From: Pandoraea norimbergensis
Lineage (GTDB): Bacteria; Pseudomonadota; Gammaproteobacteria; Burkholderiales; Burkholderiaceae
DNA: 64,000 nucleotides
Direction of reading: 5' to 3'
NCBI RefSeq assembly: GCF_001465545.3
Contig: NZ_CP013480.3
Location: 620,001 to 684,000, forward strand
The position numbers were made by a program, and so were the translations under genes. The notes under the pieces are model-generated. The model was not told the origin of the DNA. It worked only from the letters and a program-made list of their open reading frames with translations, and searched no databases. Positions 28,104 through 38,283 of this stretch are shown piece after piece (positions within the stretch are counted from its first letter, which is position 1; every line of letters begins with the position of its first letter).

Positions 28104-30056
28104 TTACGGCGTGACGTTGTAACGCTTCATCGTCGAGCGCAGCGTGTCGTCGTCGCTATCAACCTTGAGCGCTTCGCGCCAGGTCTTGCGGGCTTCGTCC
28201 TGCTGACCGGTTTCCCACAGCACTTCGCCCAGATGTGCGCCGATTTCGGCCTGTGCCTGAATGCCGTACGCACGGCGCAGCAATTCGAGCGCTTGCGTCT
28301 TGTCGCCAAGGCGGTACTTCACCCAGGCGAGGCTGTCCATGATGTAAGGATCGTCCGGTGCCAGCGACGACGCCTTCTGCAACAGCTTGAGCGCTTCCGG
28401 CAGGCGCGTATTGCGCTCGGTGAGCGAATAGCCCAGCGCGTTGTAGGCCTGCGCATTGTCGGGCTGCGCCGACATCACGCGACGCATGGCTTTTTCCATG
28501 ACGTCGTAGTGCTTGTTCAGCTCGGCGACCATGCCGTACTGGTAGAGCAAATCGGGATCGTCCGGATGGTCCTTGACCTCGACGGCGAGCAGCTTCTCAG
28601 CGTCGTCATAGCGCTTGGCTTTGACGAGCAGATCGGACTCGGCACGCTTGAGCGCGAGTTGCTCGCGCGGGTCGCTCGACTTGATCCCGTGCAGCAACGC
28701 GCGGCCTTCTTCGACCTTGCCTTGATCGGCGAGCAACTGCGCGCGCCCGATCTGCGCCGGCAGATAGGCGTTGCTGTCTTCGCGAATCTTCGAGAGCCAC
28801 TTGTCGGCGGCCGGGTAGTCCTTGCGATCCTGCGCAATCTGCGCGAGATACACATACGCTTGCGCGCCATCGGTGTTCTGCTGCTCGGCTTCGGTCGCGT
28901 ACTTTTGCAAGTACCGTTCGGCCGCGCCGGGGTGTTTGGCGTGCAGGTTGAGCAGCGCCAGCGCCATCAGCGTCGACAGCTCGTGCGGATAGCGCTTCTC
29001 GAGCGTCTCGAACTGCTTTTGCGCGGTATCGAGCTGGTTGTCGGCGAGCAGCAGCTTGGCGTAGGCAAAGCGCGCTTCCTTGGCATCCGGATTGCGGTCG
29101 AGGAACGTCTTCAGGCCGGCAATGGCACTCGCGCGCTCCTCCGGACCCATCTGGCCATAAAGCAGTGCGGCCGCTTCGTAATCCGGCTTCAGCTTGAGTG
29201 CCGTTTCGAGCGAAGTGCGTGCGCCGGCAGTGTCGCCTGCGTCGAGTTGCGACCGGGCCAGCGCCAGTTGCGCTTCGGGGCGTTGCAGATCGTTCGCCAG
29301 CATGCGCTTGAGCGACTCGATGCCGGTGGCACGTTCCGGGCTGCGCGCAATCATCTGCTGCAACTCGAGAATGGCTTGTCCGCGGCGCGCTTCCGGCACC
29401 TTGTTCAACTCGTCGGTGAGCAACGGCTCGGCTTCTGCCAGATGACCGGTGCCGACTTCGAGGCTGGCCAGCAACTGCGTCGCGGGACGCCACGTCGGGT
29501 CGAGTTGATGCCACAAGCGGGCCGCGACGAGGGCGTCGCCGAGCTGGCGTGCGCCGAGTGCGATCTCCACGGCACGGCGCGCCATACGCGGGTCCTTCGT
29601 GCGGTTGGCGAGCGAGACGTAGGTATTGAAGGCGGGCGCGAGGTTGCCTTGTTGCAGGCTCAGTTCGGCGGCCGTCACTTCAAACACGATTTCGCTGGTG
29701 AGCGCGACGTTCGGCAGCTTCTCTTTTGGAACGTCGGCGTTGGGCGGGACATCTTCGCTGTCCGCATCGGCGTCCGCGCCTGCCTTGCTCGCTGCGCCCG
29801 GCTTCGCCGCTTTCGACGGCGCGGCGGCGGGTGCGGCCGGTGTGGTCGGTTGTGCGGGCTGGACGACGCCGGGTTGACCGGTCTGGGCGAAGGCATTCGA
29901 AGATGGCAGAAATGCCATGATCGCGCTGGCGCAGGTCACGCCGAGCGCCGTTGCACCGGCCCAGGCACCGCGCGCCAAGGCGCCGCGCAGACGGGAAGGC
30001 ACGGCCACCGAAGGCTTCGAAGCGGTGAGGATGGACGGGAGACGAGTGTTCGGCAT
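28104..30056 (-). CDS. Tetratricopeptide repeat protein with signal sequence
   Basis: This 650-residue secreted or periplasmic protein is probably an outer-membrane-associated scaffold. An N-terminal signal-like segment (ending near NAFAQ) is followed by a Pro/Ala low-complexity linker (about 60-110). The rest is TPR units, for example LALLNLHAKHPGAAERYLQKYA and AYNALGYSLTERNTRLPEALKLLQKASSLAPDDPYIMDSLAWV. A TPR gene in front of lolB is conserved in Burkholderiales. The function is unknown; the position suggests envelope biogenesis. Confidence 0.9.
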   Translation of the reverse strand: MPNTRLPSILTASKPSVAVPSRLRGALARGAWAGATALGVTCASAIMAFLPSSNAFAQTGQPGVVQPAQPTTPAAPAAAPSKAAKPGAASKAGADADADSEDVPPNADVPKEKLPNVALTSEIVFEVTAAELSLQQGNLAPAFNTYVSLANRTKDPRMARRAVEIALGARQLGDALVAARLWHQLDPTWRPATQLLASLEVGTGHLAEAEPLLTDELNKVPEARRGQAILELQQMIARSPERATGIESLKRMLANDLQRPEAQLALARSQLDAGDTAGARTSLETALKLKPDYEAAALLYGQMGPEERASAIAGLKTFLDRNPDAKEARFAYAKLLLADNQLDTAQKQFETLEKRYPHELSTLMALALLNLHAKHPGAAERYLQKYATEAEQQNTDGAQAYVYLAQIAQDRKDYPAADKWLSKIREDSNAYLPAQIGRAQLLADQGKVEEGRALLHGIKSSDPREQLALKRAESDLLVKAKRYDDAEKLLAVEVKDHPDDPDLLYQYGMVAELNKHYDVMEKAMRRVMSAQPDNAQAYNALGYSLTERNTRLPEALKLLQKASSLAPDDPYIMDSLAWVKYRLGDKTQALELLRRAYGIQAQAEIGAHLGEVLWETGQQDEARKTWREALKVDSDDDTLRSTMKRYNVTP

Positions 30057-30081
30057 AGGGATCCACGGCAGGTTTCGAGCG

Positions 30082-30103
30082 ATTGTAGCGCGCCCGATAC
30101 AAT
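30082..30103. promoter_or_regulatory. Divergent -10 elements between the TPR gene and mutM
   Basis: TACAAT occurs at 30098-30103 on the plus strand (towards mutM) and at 30087-30082 on the minus strand (towards the TPR gene). The -35 regions are poor on both sides, so this is a modest prediction. Confidence 0.4.
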
Positions 30104-30135
30104 AGAGTCTAAATCCTCAGCAAACGTTCGCAGGC

Positions 30136-30966
30136 ATGCCTGAACTCCCCGAAGTCGAAGTCACCCGCCGCGGCATCGTGCCGCATGTGGCGGGCACGCG
30201 CGTCGCTCGCATCGACGTTCGTAATGCATCGTTGCGCTGGCCGGTGCCCGCCGGGCTCGACGCATTGCTGCGTGGCGAGATGCTCATCGACGTGACCCGT
30301 CGCGGCAAATACCTGCTGCTCGAATATGCGCCGGGCTGGTTACTGGTGCATCTGGGCATGACCGGGACGTTGCGCGTCCTGCCCGAGCCGGAAGCACTGC
30401 CGGTCGCCGGCATTCACGACCACATCGATCTCGTGTTCGAGCGCTGCGCGTTGCGCTATCGCGATCCGCGCCGCTTCGGCGCCGTGCTGTTTCATCCGCG
30501 CACGGCCGGCGATGTGCTCGGTCATGCGTTGCTCGCCAATCTCGGCGTCGAACCGTTCTCAGACGCGTTCGACGGCAACCTGCTTTACGCGGGCACGCGC
30601 GGGCGCTCCGTGGCTATCAAGCAAGCGCTACTGGCAGGCTCGATCGTCGTTGGCGTGGGCAATATCTACGCGTCGGAAAGTCTCTTTCGTGCGGGCATCA
30701 ATCCACGGCTTGCTGCCGGAAAACTGTCGCGTCCGCGTTGTGAAAAGCTCGCCATCGCGGTGCGGGAAACGCTCGCCGCAGCGATCGAAAAAGGCGGCAG
30801 CACGTTGCGCGATTTCGTCGGCAGCGATGGCAAAAGCGGTTATTTCCAACTTGAATATTTCGTCTACGACCGGGCAGGGCAGCCGTGCAGAGTGTGCGGC
30901 ACGCCGATCCGGCAGATCGTGCAGCAGCAGCGCTCCACGTTCTTCTGCCCGCACTGCCAGAAATGA
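30136..30966 (+). CDS. mutM: Formamidopyrimidine-DNA glycosylase
   Basis: This 276-residue bifunctional glycosylase/lyase removes 8-oxoguanine paired with C. It begins with the invariant [13 protein letters not shown], where Pro2 is the nucleophile and Glu3 catalytic. It continues with a helix-two-turn-helix ([21 protein letters not shown]) and ends in a zinc finger [24 protein letters not shown] with four cysteines. It is immediately followed by mutY, so two arms of the 8-oxoguanine repair system are together. Confidence 0.97.
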   Translation: MPELPEVEVTRRGIVPHVAGTRVARIDVRNASLRWPVPAGLDALLRGEMLIDVTRRGKYLLLEYAPGWLLVHLGMTGTLRVLPEPEALPVAGIHDHIDLVFERCALRYRDPRRFGAVLFHPRTAGDVLGHALLANLGVEPFSDAFDGNLLYAGTRGRSVAIKQALLAGSIVVGVGNIYASESLFRAGINPRLAAGKLSRPRCEKLAIAVRETLAAAIEKGGSTLRDFVGSDGKSGYFQLEYFVYDRAGQPCRVCGTPIRQIVQQQRSTFFCPHCQK

Positions 30967-30992
30967 AAGCGTCCGACCCCACAAGAATAACC

Positions 30993-32120
30993 ATGCCCCA
31001 CTCGTTGACCGACACCTTCGCCGAACGCCTGATCGCGTGGCAGGCCGAACACGGCCGCCACGATCTGCCGTGGCAAAACACACGAGACGCCTATCGCATC
31101 TGGCTCTCGGAAATCATGTTGCAGCAGACGCAGGTGGCGACGGTCATTCCGTATTACGCCCGCTTTCTCGAACGATTTCCCGATGTGGCGGCGCTCGCTG
31201 CCGCACCGCAGGACGATGTCATGGCGCTCTGGGCCGGACTCGGCTACTACTCCCGCGCCCGCAATCTGCATCGCTGTGCGCAGGTCGTGATGGCCGAGCA
31301 CGGCGGACGCTTCCCGTCCGACCCTGAGACGCTCGCTACGCTGCCGGGTATTGGCCGCTCGACGGCGGCGGCCATCGCCGCTTTCGCCTACGACGCCCAC
31401 GCGGCGATTCTGGATGGCAACGTCAAGCGGGTGTTGGCGCGCGTCTTCGGCATCGAAGGCTTTCCGGGCGCCCCGAAGATCGAGCGCGAAATGTGGGCAC
31501 TGGCGGAATCGCTGCTGCCCGAGCGCGATTTACCGGCGTACACGCAGGGCATGATGGATCTGGGGGCAACGTTGTGCGGGCGCGGCAAGCCGCGTTGCGA
31601 GGAGTGTCCGTTCGACAGCGACTGCGCCGCACACGCGACGGGGCGCGAGCGCACGCTGCCGACGTCGAAGCCTAAAAAGGCCCAGCCGGAGCGCTACGTG
31701 GATGTGCTGGTGATTCGCGCCGGCGAGCGGGTGCTGTTCGAACGGCGCCCCGACAGCGGCATCTGGGGCGGGCTATGGAGTCTGCCGGAACTCACACCGC
31801 CGCTCGATGCTCGCGAGGATGACGACGCCGCACTGCGAGACCGCATTGGCGCGCGCGCGTCGACGTTGGGCGCCGCGCATGGCGTGGTGCGATCGATGGT
31901 GCCGCTGCTCGGGCTCACGCATGTATTCACGCACTTCAAACTGCATCTCCGCCCGTGGCTGGTGACGATGGCCCATTCGGCCGAGTCGAGCGTGGCAACG
32001 GGGTCGCAGCAGGCGTGGATGAATGCGGGGGAGGTGGCCGGGGCCGGTTTGCCGTCGCCGATCCGCAAGATTGCCGAAGCCCTCGCGCCCGACGACGGGC
32101 AATTGTCACTGCCGGCCTGA
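30993..32120 (+). CDS. mutY: Adenine DNA glycosylase
   Basis: This 375-residue enzyme removes adenine mispaired with 8-oxoguanine. Features are DLPWQNTRDAYRIWLSEIMLQQTQV at the N terminus (read in two parts: DLPWQ, then WLSEIMLQQTQV), the helix-hairpin-helix LPGIGRSTAAAIAAFAYD with the catalytic aspartate, and the 4Fe-4S cluster C-x6-C-x2-C-x5-C in LCGRGKPRCEECPFDSDC. A C-terminal NUDIX-like domain (about 235-365) recognises 8-oxoguanine. An in-frame ATG at 30963 overlaps the mutM stop (ATGA) and is an alternative start that would couple the two genes. Confidence 0.95.
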   Translation: MPHSLTDTFAERLIAWQAEHGRHDLPWQNTRDAYRIWLSEIMLQQTQVATVIPYYARFLERFPDVAALAAAPQDDVMALWAGLGYYSRARNLHRCAQVVMAEHGGRFPSDPETLATLPGIGRSTAAAIAAFAYDAHAAILDGNVKRVLARVFGIEGFPGAPKIEREMWALAESLLPERDLPAYTQGMMDLGATLCGRGKPRCEECPFDSDCAAHATGRERTLPTSKPKKAQPERYVDVLVIRAGERVLFERRPDSGIWGGLWSLPELTPPLDAREDDDAALRDRIGARASTLGAAHGVVRSMVPLLGLTHVFTHFKLHLRPWLVTMAHSAESSVATGSQQAWMNAGEVAGAGLPSPIRKIAEALAPDDGQLSLPA

Positions 32121-32141
32121 TTCAAGCCGATTGGGTGCGGC

Positions 32142-33014
32142 TCAGGCGCCTTCGCCGTCCGCAAGTTCGCGGTGGCGTACCAGAACGCTCGACTCGGCGC
32201 GAAAGCGCTCGCCGAGCGTTTCGGCGATGAACACCGAGCGGTGCTGTCCGCCGGTGCAGCCGATGGCCACGGTCAGGTAGCTGCGGTTGTCGCGCATGAA
32301 GCTCGGCAACCACTTTTGCAGATACGCGCCGATGTCATTGATCATCTCGTCGACTTCCGGAATCGCCGAGAGGAAGTCGATGACGGGCTGGTCGCGGCCA
32401 GTGAGCGGGCGCAGTTGCGTGTCGTAGTACGGATTGGGCAGCGAGCGCACATCGAAGACGAGATCGGCATCGAGCGGCACGCCGTGCTTGAATCCGAACG
32501 ATTCGAACATCAACGTCAGGCCTGCGTGATCGTGCTGCACGAATTCACGAATCCAGCGCCGCAACGCACTTGCGCGCAGATTGCTCGTGTCGATCTGATG
32601 CCCCAGCTCGGTCACGCTGTTGAGCATCTCACGCTCTTTCTCGATGGCCTCCACGAGCGACCCGCTGGCATTCACCGGATCGGTCGATGCGGCAGAGAGC
32701 GGATGGCGGCGGCGCGTTTCTGAAAAGCGTTGTACCAGCGTTTGCGTGGTGGCATTCAGGAACAACACGCGCACATCGTGGCCGAAACGGCGCAAGCCGC
32801 CGACAATCGGTGGCAGATCGGCGAGCGAGCCGCCGCTGCGCGCATCGATAGCGACGGCCAGACGTGTGTAGTTCTGTGTTTCGAGGTATTCGGCGAGCTC
32901 AGGCAGAAAGCGCGACGGCAGATTGTCGACGCAGTAGTAGCCAGCATCCTCGAGGACGTTCAGGGCGAGCGATTTGCCCGAACCCGAAACGCCGGTAATC
33001 AATACGATCTTCAT
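32142..33014 (-). CDS. rapZ: RNase adapter protein RapZ
   Basis: This 290-residue P-loop protein is, in E. coli, the adapter that guides RNase E to the GlmZ small RNA and so tunes amino-sugar synthesis. Walker A is GVSGSGKS at residues 8-15, followed by [13 protein letters not shown]. The C-terminal RNA-binding domain has the conserved [18 protein letters not shown] and [17 protein letters not shown]. The ATG at 33014 is the family start ([15 protein letters not shown]). It lies downstream of hprK and ptsN as in other proteobacterial rpoN clusters, with a psiF gene inserted. Confidence 0.96.
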   Translation of the reverse strand: MKIVLITGVSGSGKSLALNVLEDAGYYCVDNLPSRFLPELAEYLETQNYTRLAVAIDARSGGSLADLPPIVGGLRRFGHDVRVLFLNATTQTLVQRFSETRRRHPLSAASTDPVNASGSLVEAIEKEREMLNSVTELGHQIDTSNLRASALRRWIREFVQHDHAGLTLMFESFGFKHGVPLDADLVFDVRSLPNPYYDTQLRPLTGRDQPVIDFLSAIPEVDEMINDIGAYLQKWLPSFMRDNRSYLTVAIGCTGGQHRSVFIAETLGERFRAESSVLVRHRELADGEGA

Positions 33015-33144
33015 GGCATTTCCCGGATACAACCATGATGGTAAGCGATTGTGTCGTTCGGGTGTCGGGCTTGAAATTGCGTGAATGGTTCCGCGCGTTT
33101 TTCAGGCGTTCGCGCATTTCGGGCGAGATCGGTGCACCAATGAA

Positions 33145-33168
33145 AACGGCGCCCGTGGGGGCGCCGTT
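33145..33168 (-). terminator. Terminator of psiF
   Basis: Read on the minus strand, AACGGCGCCC pairs with GGGCGCCGTT around a 4-base loop, followed by four T. It lies 27 bases after the PsiF-family stop and in front of rapZ. Confidence 0.8.
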
Positions 33169-33194
33169 CGCGAACACTGTTGGCGGGCCGGATA

Positions 33195-33524
33195 TCAGGC
33201 CGCCGGTTGATTCGACAGGCACTGCTTCATGAACGCCTTGCGGTCGTCGCCCTTCTTGCCGGTGGCGGCCGTGTTGCAGGACTTCATCTTGTCTTGCTGG
33301 GTTTGCTTGGCGGCAGGTGCCGGGGTGCCGGCGGCCGACAGACATTGCTTCATAAACGCCTTGCGATCGTCGCCCGTCTTGCCGGTCGCTTGTTGATTGC
33401 AGGCGGTCATCTTGTTGTTCTGCGAGTTCGCCTTGGGTGCCGCCGGTGCTGCGGCCGTTTGGGCGAAAACGGGCGATGCGAGCAGCGGGGACAGCAGGAG
33501 CAGTGCAGCGAGTGCTTTCTTCAT
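33195..33524 (-). CDS. PsiF family repeat protein
   Basis: This 109-residue secreted protein has a signal peptide (MKKALAALLLLSPLLASPVFA). Two PsiF repeats follow, each of the form MxxCN-x5-GK-x-GDDRKAFMKQCLS, with two cysteines per repeat (about residues 37-60 and 78-103). PsiF is phosphate-starvation-inducible in E. coli but its function is unknown. I see no 7-4-7 Pho box upstream, so phosphate control here is not supported by the sequence. It is a single-gene unit between hprK and rapZ. Confidence 0.88.
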   Translation of the reverse strand: MKKALAALLLLSPLLASPVFAQTAAAPAAPKANSQNNKMTACNQQATGKTGDDRKAFMKQCLSAAGTPAPAAKQTQQDKMKSCNTAATGKKGDDRKAFMKQCLSNQPAA

Positions 33525-33678
33525 GGTCGTCTCTCCATAGGGTCGGACACGCAAGGGGAAGGACTGCGTGGCGATTACAACATGAAAGAAAACGCGCCGC
33601 AATCGCGCGGCGTTGACAGAAAAACGCAGAAATTGCGGTAAACCCGGGGGATTGGGTTGGCCTTTGCGGTGCCGGGGC

Positions 33679-34644
33679 CTAGAGCAGCTTGCCCTGCATG
33701 CCGTCCGGGTCCTGCATGGCCTGGCGCTGACGCTCCATGAAGTCCTTGAGCGTATCGATGCCGCGCAGTTGCAGTATCGTGTTGCGCACGGCGGCTTCGA
33801 CCAGCACGGCGAGGTTTCGCCCGGCCGCCACTTGCAAGATCACTTTGTTGATGGGCAGACCCAGCACATCGACCGTTTGCGCTTCGAGCGGCAGGCGCTG
33901 GAATTCGCCATCGGGGCGGCGCACCAGTTGCACGATCAGCTTGAGCTTCATTTTGCGGCGAACGGCCGTCTCACCGAAGATCGTCTTGATGTCGAGCAGG
34001 CCGAGGCCACGGACTTCCAGCAGGTTCTGCAACAGCGGCGGACAGCGGCCTTCGACGAAATCGGGCCCAAGACGCACGAAATCGACGGCATCGTCGGCGA
34101 CCAGCCCGTGTCCACGGCTAATCAGTTCCAGACCAAGCTCACTCTTGCCGAGGCCCGAATCGCCCGTCAGCAGCACGCCCATACCCAGAATGTCGATAAA
34201 AACGCCGTGCATCGTGCAACGTGGTGCGAACACGCGTGAAATGTACAGGCGCAGGCTATCGATGACCGAAGCGGTCGAGAGCGGGGTCGTGAACAGCGGG
34301 GTCGATGAACGCGTGCAGCGCAGCACGAGATCGGGCGGCGCTTCGAGGCCGTCGGCCACCACCAGGAACGGCGGCTCCAGCGCAATCACCTCGCCCATAT
34401 GACGCTTGCGGTTTTCTTCCGTCAGACGCTGGTAGTAGCGCAGTTCGGCTTCGCCGAGCACCTGAATACGGTTCGGGTGGATGAGGTTCAAGTGACCGAC
34501 GAGGTCGGCGCTCGATGTGGCCGTGGCCACGCTCTCCGGCGTGAAGCCGCGCTCCCACCCCTCATGGCCGGTCAGCCACGACAGCCGCAGCGTGGCGGCG
34601 TTGTCGTCGAAAATGCTTTGCGCGTTGATGCCGGTCAGTTCCAC
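33679..34644 (-). CDS. hprK: HPr kinase/phosphorylase
   Basis: This 321-residue bifunctional enzyme phosphorylates and dephosphorylates HPr on a serine, linking metabolic state to the PTS. The Walker A motif is [19 protein letters not shown], followed by [13 protein letters not shown] and the family signature [20 protein letters not shown]. HPr and EI are not in the window. It lies next to ptsN, so in this organism the system is probably regulatory (nitrogen PTS) rather than for sugar uptake. Confidence 0.97.
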   Translation of the reverse strand: MELTGINAQSIFDDNAATLRLSWLTGHEGWERGFTPESVATATSSADLVGHLNLIHPNRIQVLGEAELRYYQRLTEENRKRHMGEVIALEPPFLVVADGLEAPPDLVLRCTRSSTPLFTTPLSTASVIDSLRLYISRVFAPRCTMHGVFIDILGMGVLLTGDSGLGKSELGLELISRGHGLVADDAVDFVRLGPDFVEGRCPPLLQNLLEVRGLGLLDIKTIFGETAVRRKMKLKLIVQLVRRPDGEFQRLPLEAQTVDVLGLPINKVILQVAAGRNLAVLVEAAVRNTILQLRGIDTLKDFMERQRQAMQDPDGMQGKLL

Positions 34645-34708
34645 CGCGTCGCCTCGTTCGGTTGGGGGTGTGGGGGTCTACGCTACGGGGCTTGTCTGGC
34701 GTGTGGGC

Positions 34709-35164
34709 TCAGGGCTGCCAATTCGCGAGTGCCGTATGAATGTCTTCGGCGCTCGGTGCATTCGACAACGTCTCGCGCATCGATCGATCCGAAAGCAATT
34801 GTGCGATTTCGGACAGGATTTCGAGATGTTGCTGGGTGGCTTGTTCGGGCACCAGAAGGAAAAACAGCAGGGACACCGGCTGGCCGTCAGGCGCTTCGAA
34901 GGGGATCGGCGCTTCCAGGCGCACGAATGCTGCCATCGGATGCTTCAGGCCCTTGATACGGCCATGCGGAATCGCCACGCCTTCACCGAGCCCGGTCGAG
35001 CCAAGTCGCTCGCGCGCGAAGAGATTGTCGGTGATGACAGCGCGGGTGAGCCCGGCATTGCTCTCGAATAGGAGCCCGGCTTGCTCGAAGACGCGCTTCT
35101 TGCTGGTGACGGAGAGTCCAAGCAGGATGTTGGACGCAGGTAAGAGTTTGACTAAACGGTTCAT
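34709..35164 (-). CDS. ptsN: Nitrogen PTS EIIA protein PtsN
   Basis: This 151-residue EIIA-Ntr receives phosphate on a histidine (expected in GEGVAIPHGRIKG) from NPr and controls potassium, nitrogen and stress functions by protein contacts. The C-terminal body LEAPIPFEAPDGQPVSLLFF and FLLVPEQATQQHLEILSEIAQLL is typical. The ATG at 35164 gives MNRLVKLLPASNILLGL, the family start. It lies between hpf and hprK in the rpoN cluster. Confidence 0.96.
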   Translation of the reverse strand: MNRLVKLLPASNILLGLSVTSKKRVFEQAGLLFESNAGLTRAVITDNLFARERLGSTGLGEGVAIPHGRIKGLKHPMAAFVRLEAPIPFEAPDGQPVSLLFFLLVPEQATQQHLEILSEIAQLLSDRSMRETLSNAPSAEDIHTALANWQP

Positions 35165-35279
35165 CTTGTAATGCGGGCGAACGCGTAGTCGCCCTCCAAC
35201 CCCCGATTGACCTCGCATTATAGACCACCTGCCGCCGACCCCTGCGCCATTCCCCAGAAATGCGCCGGACCATATAAAA

Positions 35280-35298
35280 GGGGCCGTTCAACGGCCCC
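35280..35298 (-). terminator. Terminator of hpf
   Basis: On the minus strand GGGGCCGTT pairs with AACGGCCCC, followed by TTTT. It lies 100 bases after the hpf stop and before ptsN. Confidence 0.75.
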
Positions 35299-35400
35299 GC
35301 GGTGGGTGATGCCAGACTATGACAGACGCAATTGCAGGCGCGAGGTTCCGCGCGGGCTTTCGCCGGTGTCAGTCGACGCGACTACCACGCCAGAAAGCAC

Positions 35401-35754
35401 TCATTGCAGCGGTTCCTGCTCGGGCGGCTGCTGATGCTTGATGGCCTCGCGACCGTGGTCCTGAACCTTGTCCTTGAACTGGATTACCTTGCGGTCGAGC
35501 ATATCGATCAGCTTGTCGATGGCGGCGTACATATCTTCGTCACACTTCTCGACGAAAATCTCCTTACCCTTGAGAAACACCGTAATGCTGGCTACTTGGC
35601 GTCCGGTTTTCTCCTTGGTCTTGTCGACAGAGAGGATCACCTCGGCGCCCATCACTTGATCGAAATGGCGCAACACGCGATCAAGCTTGTTAATCACAAA
35701 TTCGCGCAGCGAAGGCGTGAGTTCGAGATGGTGTCCACTGATCTTCAGATTCAT
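35401..35754 (-). CDS. hpf: Ribosome hibernation promoting factor
   Basis: This 117-residue HPF/YfiA protein binds the small subunit in starved cells. It has the family start [20 protein letters not shown], the middle [11 protein letters not shown] and [21 protein letters not shown], and [13 protein letters not shown] at the end. It is the short form without the long dimerisation domain. AAGGAG precedes the ATG. Sigma-54 (rpoN) lies directly upstream. Confidence 0.96.
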   Translation of the reverse strand: MNLKISGHHLELTPSLREFVINKLDRVLRHFDQVMGAEVILSVDKTKEKTGRQVASITVFLKGKEIFVEKCDEDMYAAIDKLIDMLDRKVIQFKDKVQDHGREAIKHQQPPEQEPLQ

Positions 35755-35894
35755 AGCTGCTCTCCTTGCTGAAATGCCGAAGTGCAGGCCACGTCACAAA
35801 TGACGGGCTAGCGGGAGTGCGAGCCATTCATGTGACGCAATGTCGCACTGCGGCGTTATGCCCCAGCAGGCCAACACGGCTCACCAGGACTGTC

Positions 35895-37385
35895 CTACAA
35901 AGATTTGCGCAAGTTGACTGCGGGAATTCGCATGGCTTCGCGGTATTTCGCGACAGTGCGTCGCGCCACCACAAAACCTTGCTCTGCCAGCAGTTCCGCG
36001 ATACGGCTGTCGGAAAGGGGGCTCTGCGGGTCTTCGGCTCCTATCAGTTGCTTGATGAGGGCACGGATGGCCGTGGATGACGCGGCCCCTCCGGCTTCCG
36101 TCGCGACGTGAGAACCAAAGAAGTACTTGAGCTCGAAAGTTCCAAATGGAGTGAGCATGTACTTACTGGTTGTCACCCGCGAAATCGTGGATTCGTGTAA
36201 ACCCAGCGTATCAGCAATCTCGCGCAAAACCAAGGGGCGCATGCCGATTTCGCCGTGGGAGAAGAAGTTCTTTTGACGCTCGACAATCGCCTGCGCGACC
36301 CGCAGGATCGTGTCGAAACGCTGCTGAATGTTCTTGATCAGCCAGCGCGCTTCCTGCAATTGCTGTTGGAGGTTCCCGGTGCCCGGATCGTTGCGATTAT
36401 TTCGCAGAATTCGCGCATACATCTCATTGATGCGCAGACGCGGCATCACCTCGGGATTGAGCTCCGCCGTCCAGCCGCTGCCCTGCCGGCGCACGAGGAC
36501 GTCGGGAATGACGTAGTCGGCCTGCGGCGTGCCGTAGGCGGCCCCCGGAAACGGGTCGAGCGAGCGAATGAGCTGATGCGCGGCGCGCAGGCTGTCTTCG
36601 CCGACACCGAGTACACGGCGCAGTCGCGTGTAGTCACGTGCGGCAAGCAGTTCCAGGTGATCGGAGACGATGCGCAGCGAAATCGTGCGCACCGGGCTCG
36701 CAGGCAGCCGCTGCAATTGCAGCCGCAGGCATTCGGACGGGGTGCGCGCGCCGACGCCGGCCGGGTCGAAGCTTTGCAGCAGCGCCAGCGCGGCATTGAT
36801 CTCTTCGGCTTCCAGCGACAACTCTTCGGCCACTTCCGCCTGAATTTCATCGAGCGTGGTGCCCAAATAACCGTCTTCGTCGAGCGACTCGATCAGAAAC
36901 TCCACCAGCGCGCGATCGCGCGGCGCGGCCTTGGTCACGCGCAACTGGGCCAGCAGGTGTTCACGCAGATTCGGATGATCGACGTGCAGTTGCGGGCGCG
37001 AGTTGTTGTCGTCGTCGTCGGTGGCATTGCCCGTGCGGGCGAAGTCGTTCAGGCTCCAGTCGCTGCCGCTGTCCTGGCCGTTATCGTCGAAGCGCGCTTC
37101 GCCATCGAGCTCGCGTGCCTCGTCGTGACCGTTACCCTCTGACGGCGCGTCGTTCGTGCTGCTGACCGATGTCGTGCGTTCATTGCGAAGCGAGCCGTCG
37201 GTGCCGACGCGCACGGACCCGGCGAGCCAGTCGTCTTCGCGCTCGAGCATCGGGTTCTGGGTGAGGGCATGCTCGACTTCCTGCTGAAGTTCGAGCGTCG
37301 ACAGTTGCAGCAACCGGATCGATTGTTGCAACTGGGGGGTGAGGGTCAGGTGCTGCGAGGTGCGGAGTTGGAGGGTCGGTTTCAT
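35895..37385 (-). CDS. rpoN: RNA polymerase sigma-54 factor
   Basis: This 496-residue sigma-54 needs bacterial enhancer-binding proteins to open promoters with -24/-12 elements. Region I is the Gln/Leu-rich start [20 protein letters not shown], region II is acidic (about 50-115), and the core-binding and DNA-binding domains follow. The RpoN box is [10 protein letters not shown] near the C terminus, and the helix-turn-helix is [20 protein letters not shown]. The ATG at 37385 matches family starts. It follows lptB, as in most proteobacteria. Confidence 0.97.
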   Translation of the reverse strand: MKPTLQLRTSQHLTLTPQLQQSIRLLQLSTLELQQEVEHALTQNPMLEREDDWLAGSVRVGTDGSLRNERTTSVSSTNDAPSEGNGHDEARELDGEARFDDNGQDSGSDWSLNDFARTGNATDDDDNNSRPQLHVDHPNLREHLLAQLRVTKAAPRDRALVEFLIESLDEDGYLGTTLDEIQAEVAEELSLEAEEINAALALLQSFDPAGVGARTPSECLRLQLQRLPASPVRTISLRIVSDHLELLAARDYTRLRRVLGVGEDSLRAAHQLIRSLDPFPGAAYGTPQADYVIPDVLVRRQGSGWTAELNPEVMPRLRINEMYARILRNNRNDPGTGNLQQQLQEARWLIKNIQQRFDTILRVAQAIVERQKNFFSHGEIGMRPLVLREIADTLGLHESTISRVTTSKYMLTPFGTFELKYFFGSHVATEAGGAASSTAIRALIKQLIGAEDPQSPLSDSRIAELLAEQGFVVARRTVAKYREAMRIPAVNLRKSL

Positions 37386-37434
37386 AACGTTTCTCGCCTT
37401 CATTGTAGAGGCTTTGTCACGTCAGCGAAACCGG

Positions 37435-37457
37435 CCTGCCTCGCTATCGGAGGCAGG
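37435..37457 (-). terminator. Weak hairpin between lptB and rpoN
   Basis: CCTGCCTC pairs perfectly with GAGGCAGG around a 7-base loop in the 94-base gap between lptB and rpoN. There is only a short T stretch after it on the minus strand, so it is more likely an attenuating or processing structure than a full terminator. Confidence 0.35.
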
Positions 37458-37479
37458 GTTTACATGCGAAAAATTAGCT

Positions 37480-38283
37480 TTACATCCGGAAATTTTCGCC
37501 CAGATAAACGCGCCGGACGCTTTCGTCGGCAACGATCTGGTCAGGCGTGCCGGCGGCGAGCACCGAGCCTTCGCTGATGATGTACGCGTGGTCGCAGATA
37601 CCGAGCGTTTCGCGCACGTTGTGGTCGGTAATCAGGACACCGATACCTCGGTCTTTCAGGAAGCGCACGATGCGTTGAATTTCCAGCACGGCGATCGGAT
37701 CCACCCCGGCGAACGGCTCGTCGAGCAGGATGAAGCGCGGCTGGGTGGCCAGCGCGCGGGCAATTTCCACACGGCGACGCTCGCCGCCCGAGAGCGACAT
37801 GGCCGGGTTTTCGCGCAGGTGCGCCACTTGCAGCTCGTCGAGCAACGACTCGATGCGGCGCTCGATTTCATCGCGCTTGAGCGGTTTGCCCTGCGCATCG
37901 ACCTGCAATTCGAGCACGGCGCGAATATTGTCTTCGACCGTGAGCTTGCGGAACACCGACGCTTCCTGCGGCAGATACGAGACACCCATGCGCGCGCGCT
38001 CGTGAATCGGCAGTTCGCTGATCAGGTTGCCATCCAACTGAATCTCACCGTCGTCGGCAGGCACCAGCCCCACGATCATGTAGAACGACGTGGTCTTGCC
38101 GGCGCCGTTGGGCCCGAGCAGCCCCACGACTTCGCCGCTTTTCACGTCGAGCGAGACGTCCTTGACGACGGTACGGGCACCGTATTGCTTCTTGAGCGAG
38201 CGCACGACGAGCGCGCTGGGCTTGCCGACCATGCCGGCGCCCTGGTTGATGCTGGAAGCGTTGCTTTGGTCGGGATTACTCAC
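37480..38283 (-). CDS. lptB: LPS export ABC transporter ATPase LptB
   Basis: This 267-residue ATPase powers LPS extraction from the inner membrane with LptFG and LptC. Walker A is GPNGAGKTT, the signature [15 protein letters not shown] and Walker [14 protein letters not shown] with the conserved [10 protein letters not shown] after it. The N-terminal 20 or so residues are an Asn/Ser-rich extension not usual in the family. Its start overlaps the end of lptA by 8 bases. Confidence 0.97.
   Translation of the reverse strand: MSNPDQSNASSINQGAGMVGKPSALVVRSLKKQYGARTVVKDVSLDVKSGEVVGLLGPNGAGKTTSFYMIVGLVPADDGEIQLDGNLISELPIHERARMGVSYLPQEASVFRKLTVEDNIRAVLELQVDAQGKPLKRDEIERRIESLLDELQVAHLRENPAMSLSGGERRRVEIARALATQPRFILLDEPFAGVDPIAVLEIQRIVRFLKDRGIGVLITDHNVRETLGICDHAYIISEGSVLAAGTPDQIVADESVRRVYLGENFRM

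Noticed and set aside
27582..30143. An 853-codon open frame antisense to lolB and the TPR gene
   Set aside because: It is a shadow of two real genes and also crosses their intergenic terminator; composition is Arg-rich noise.
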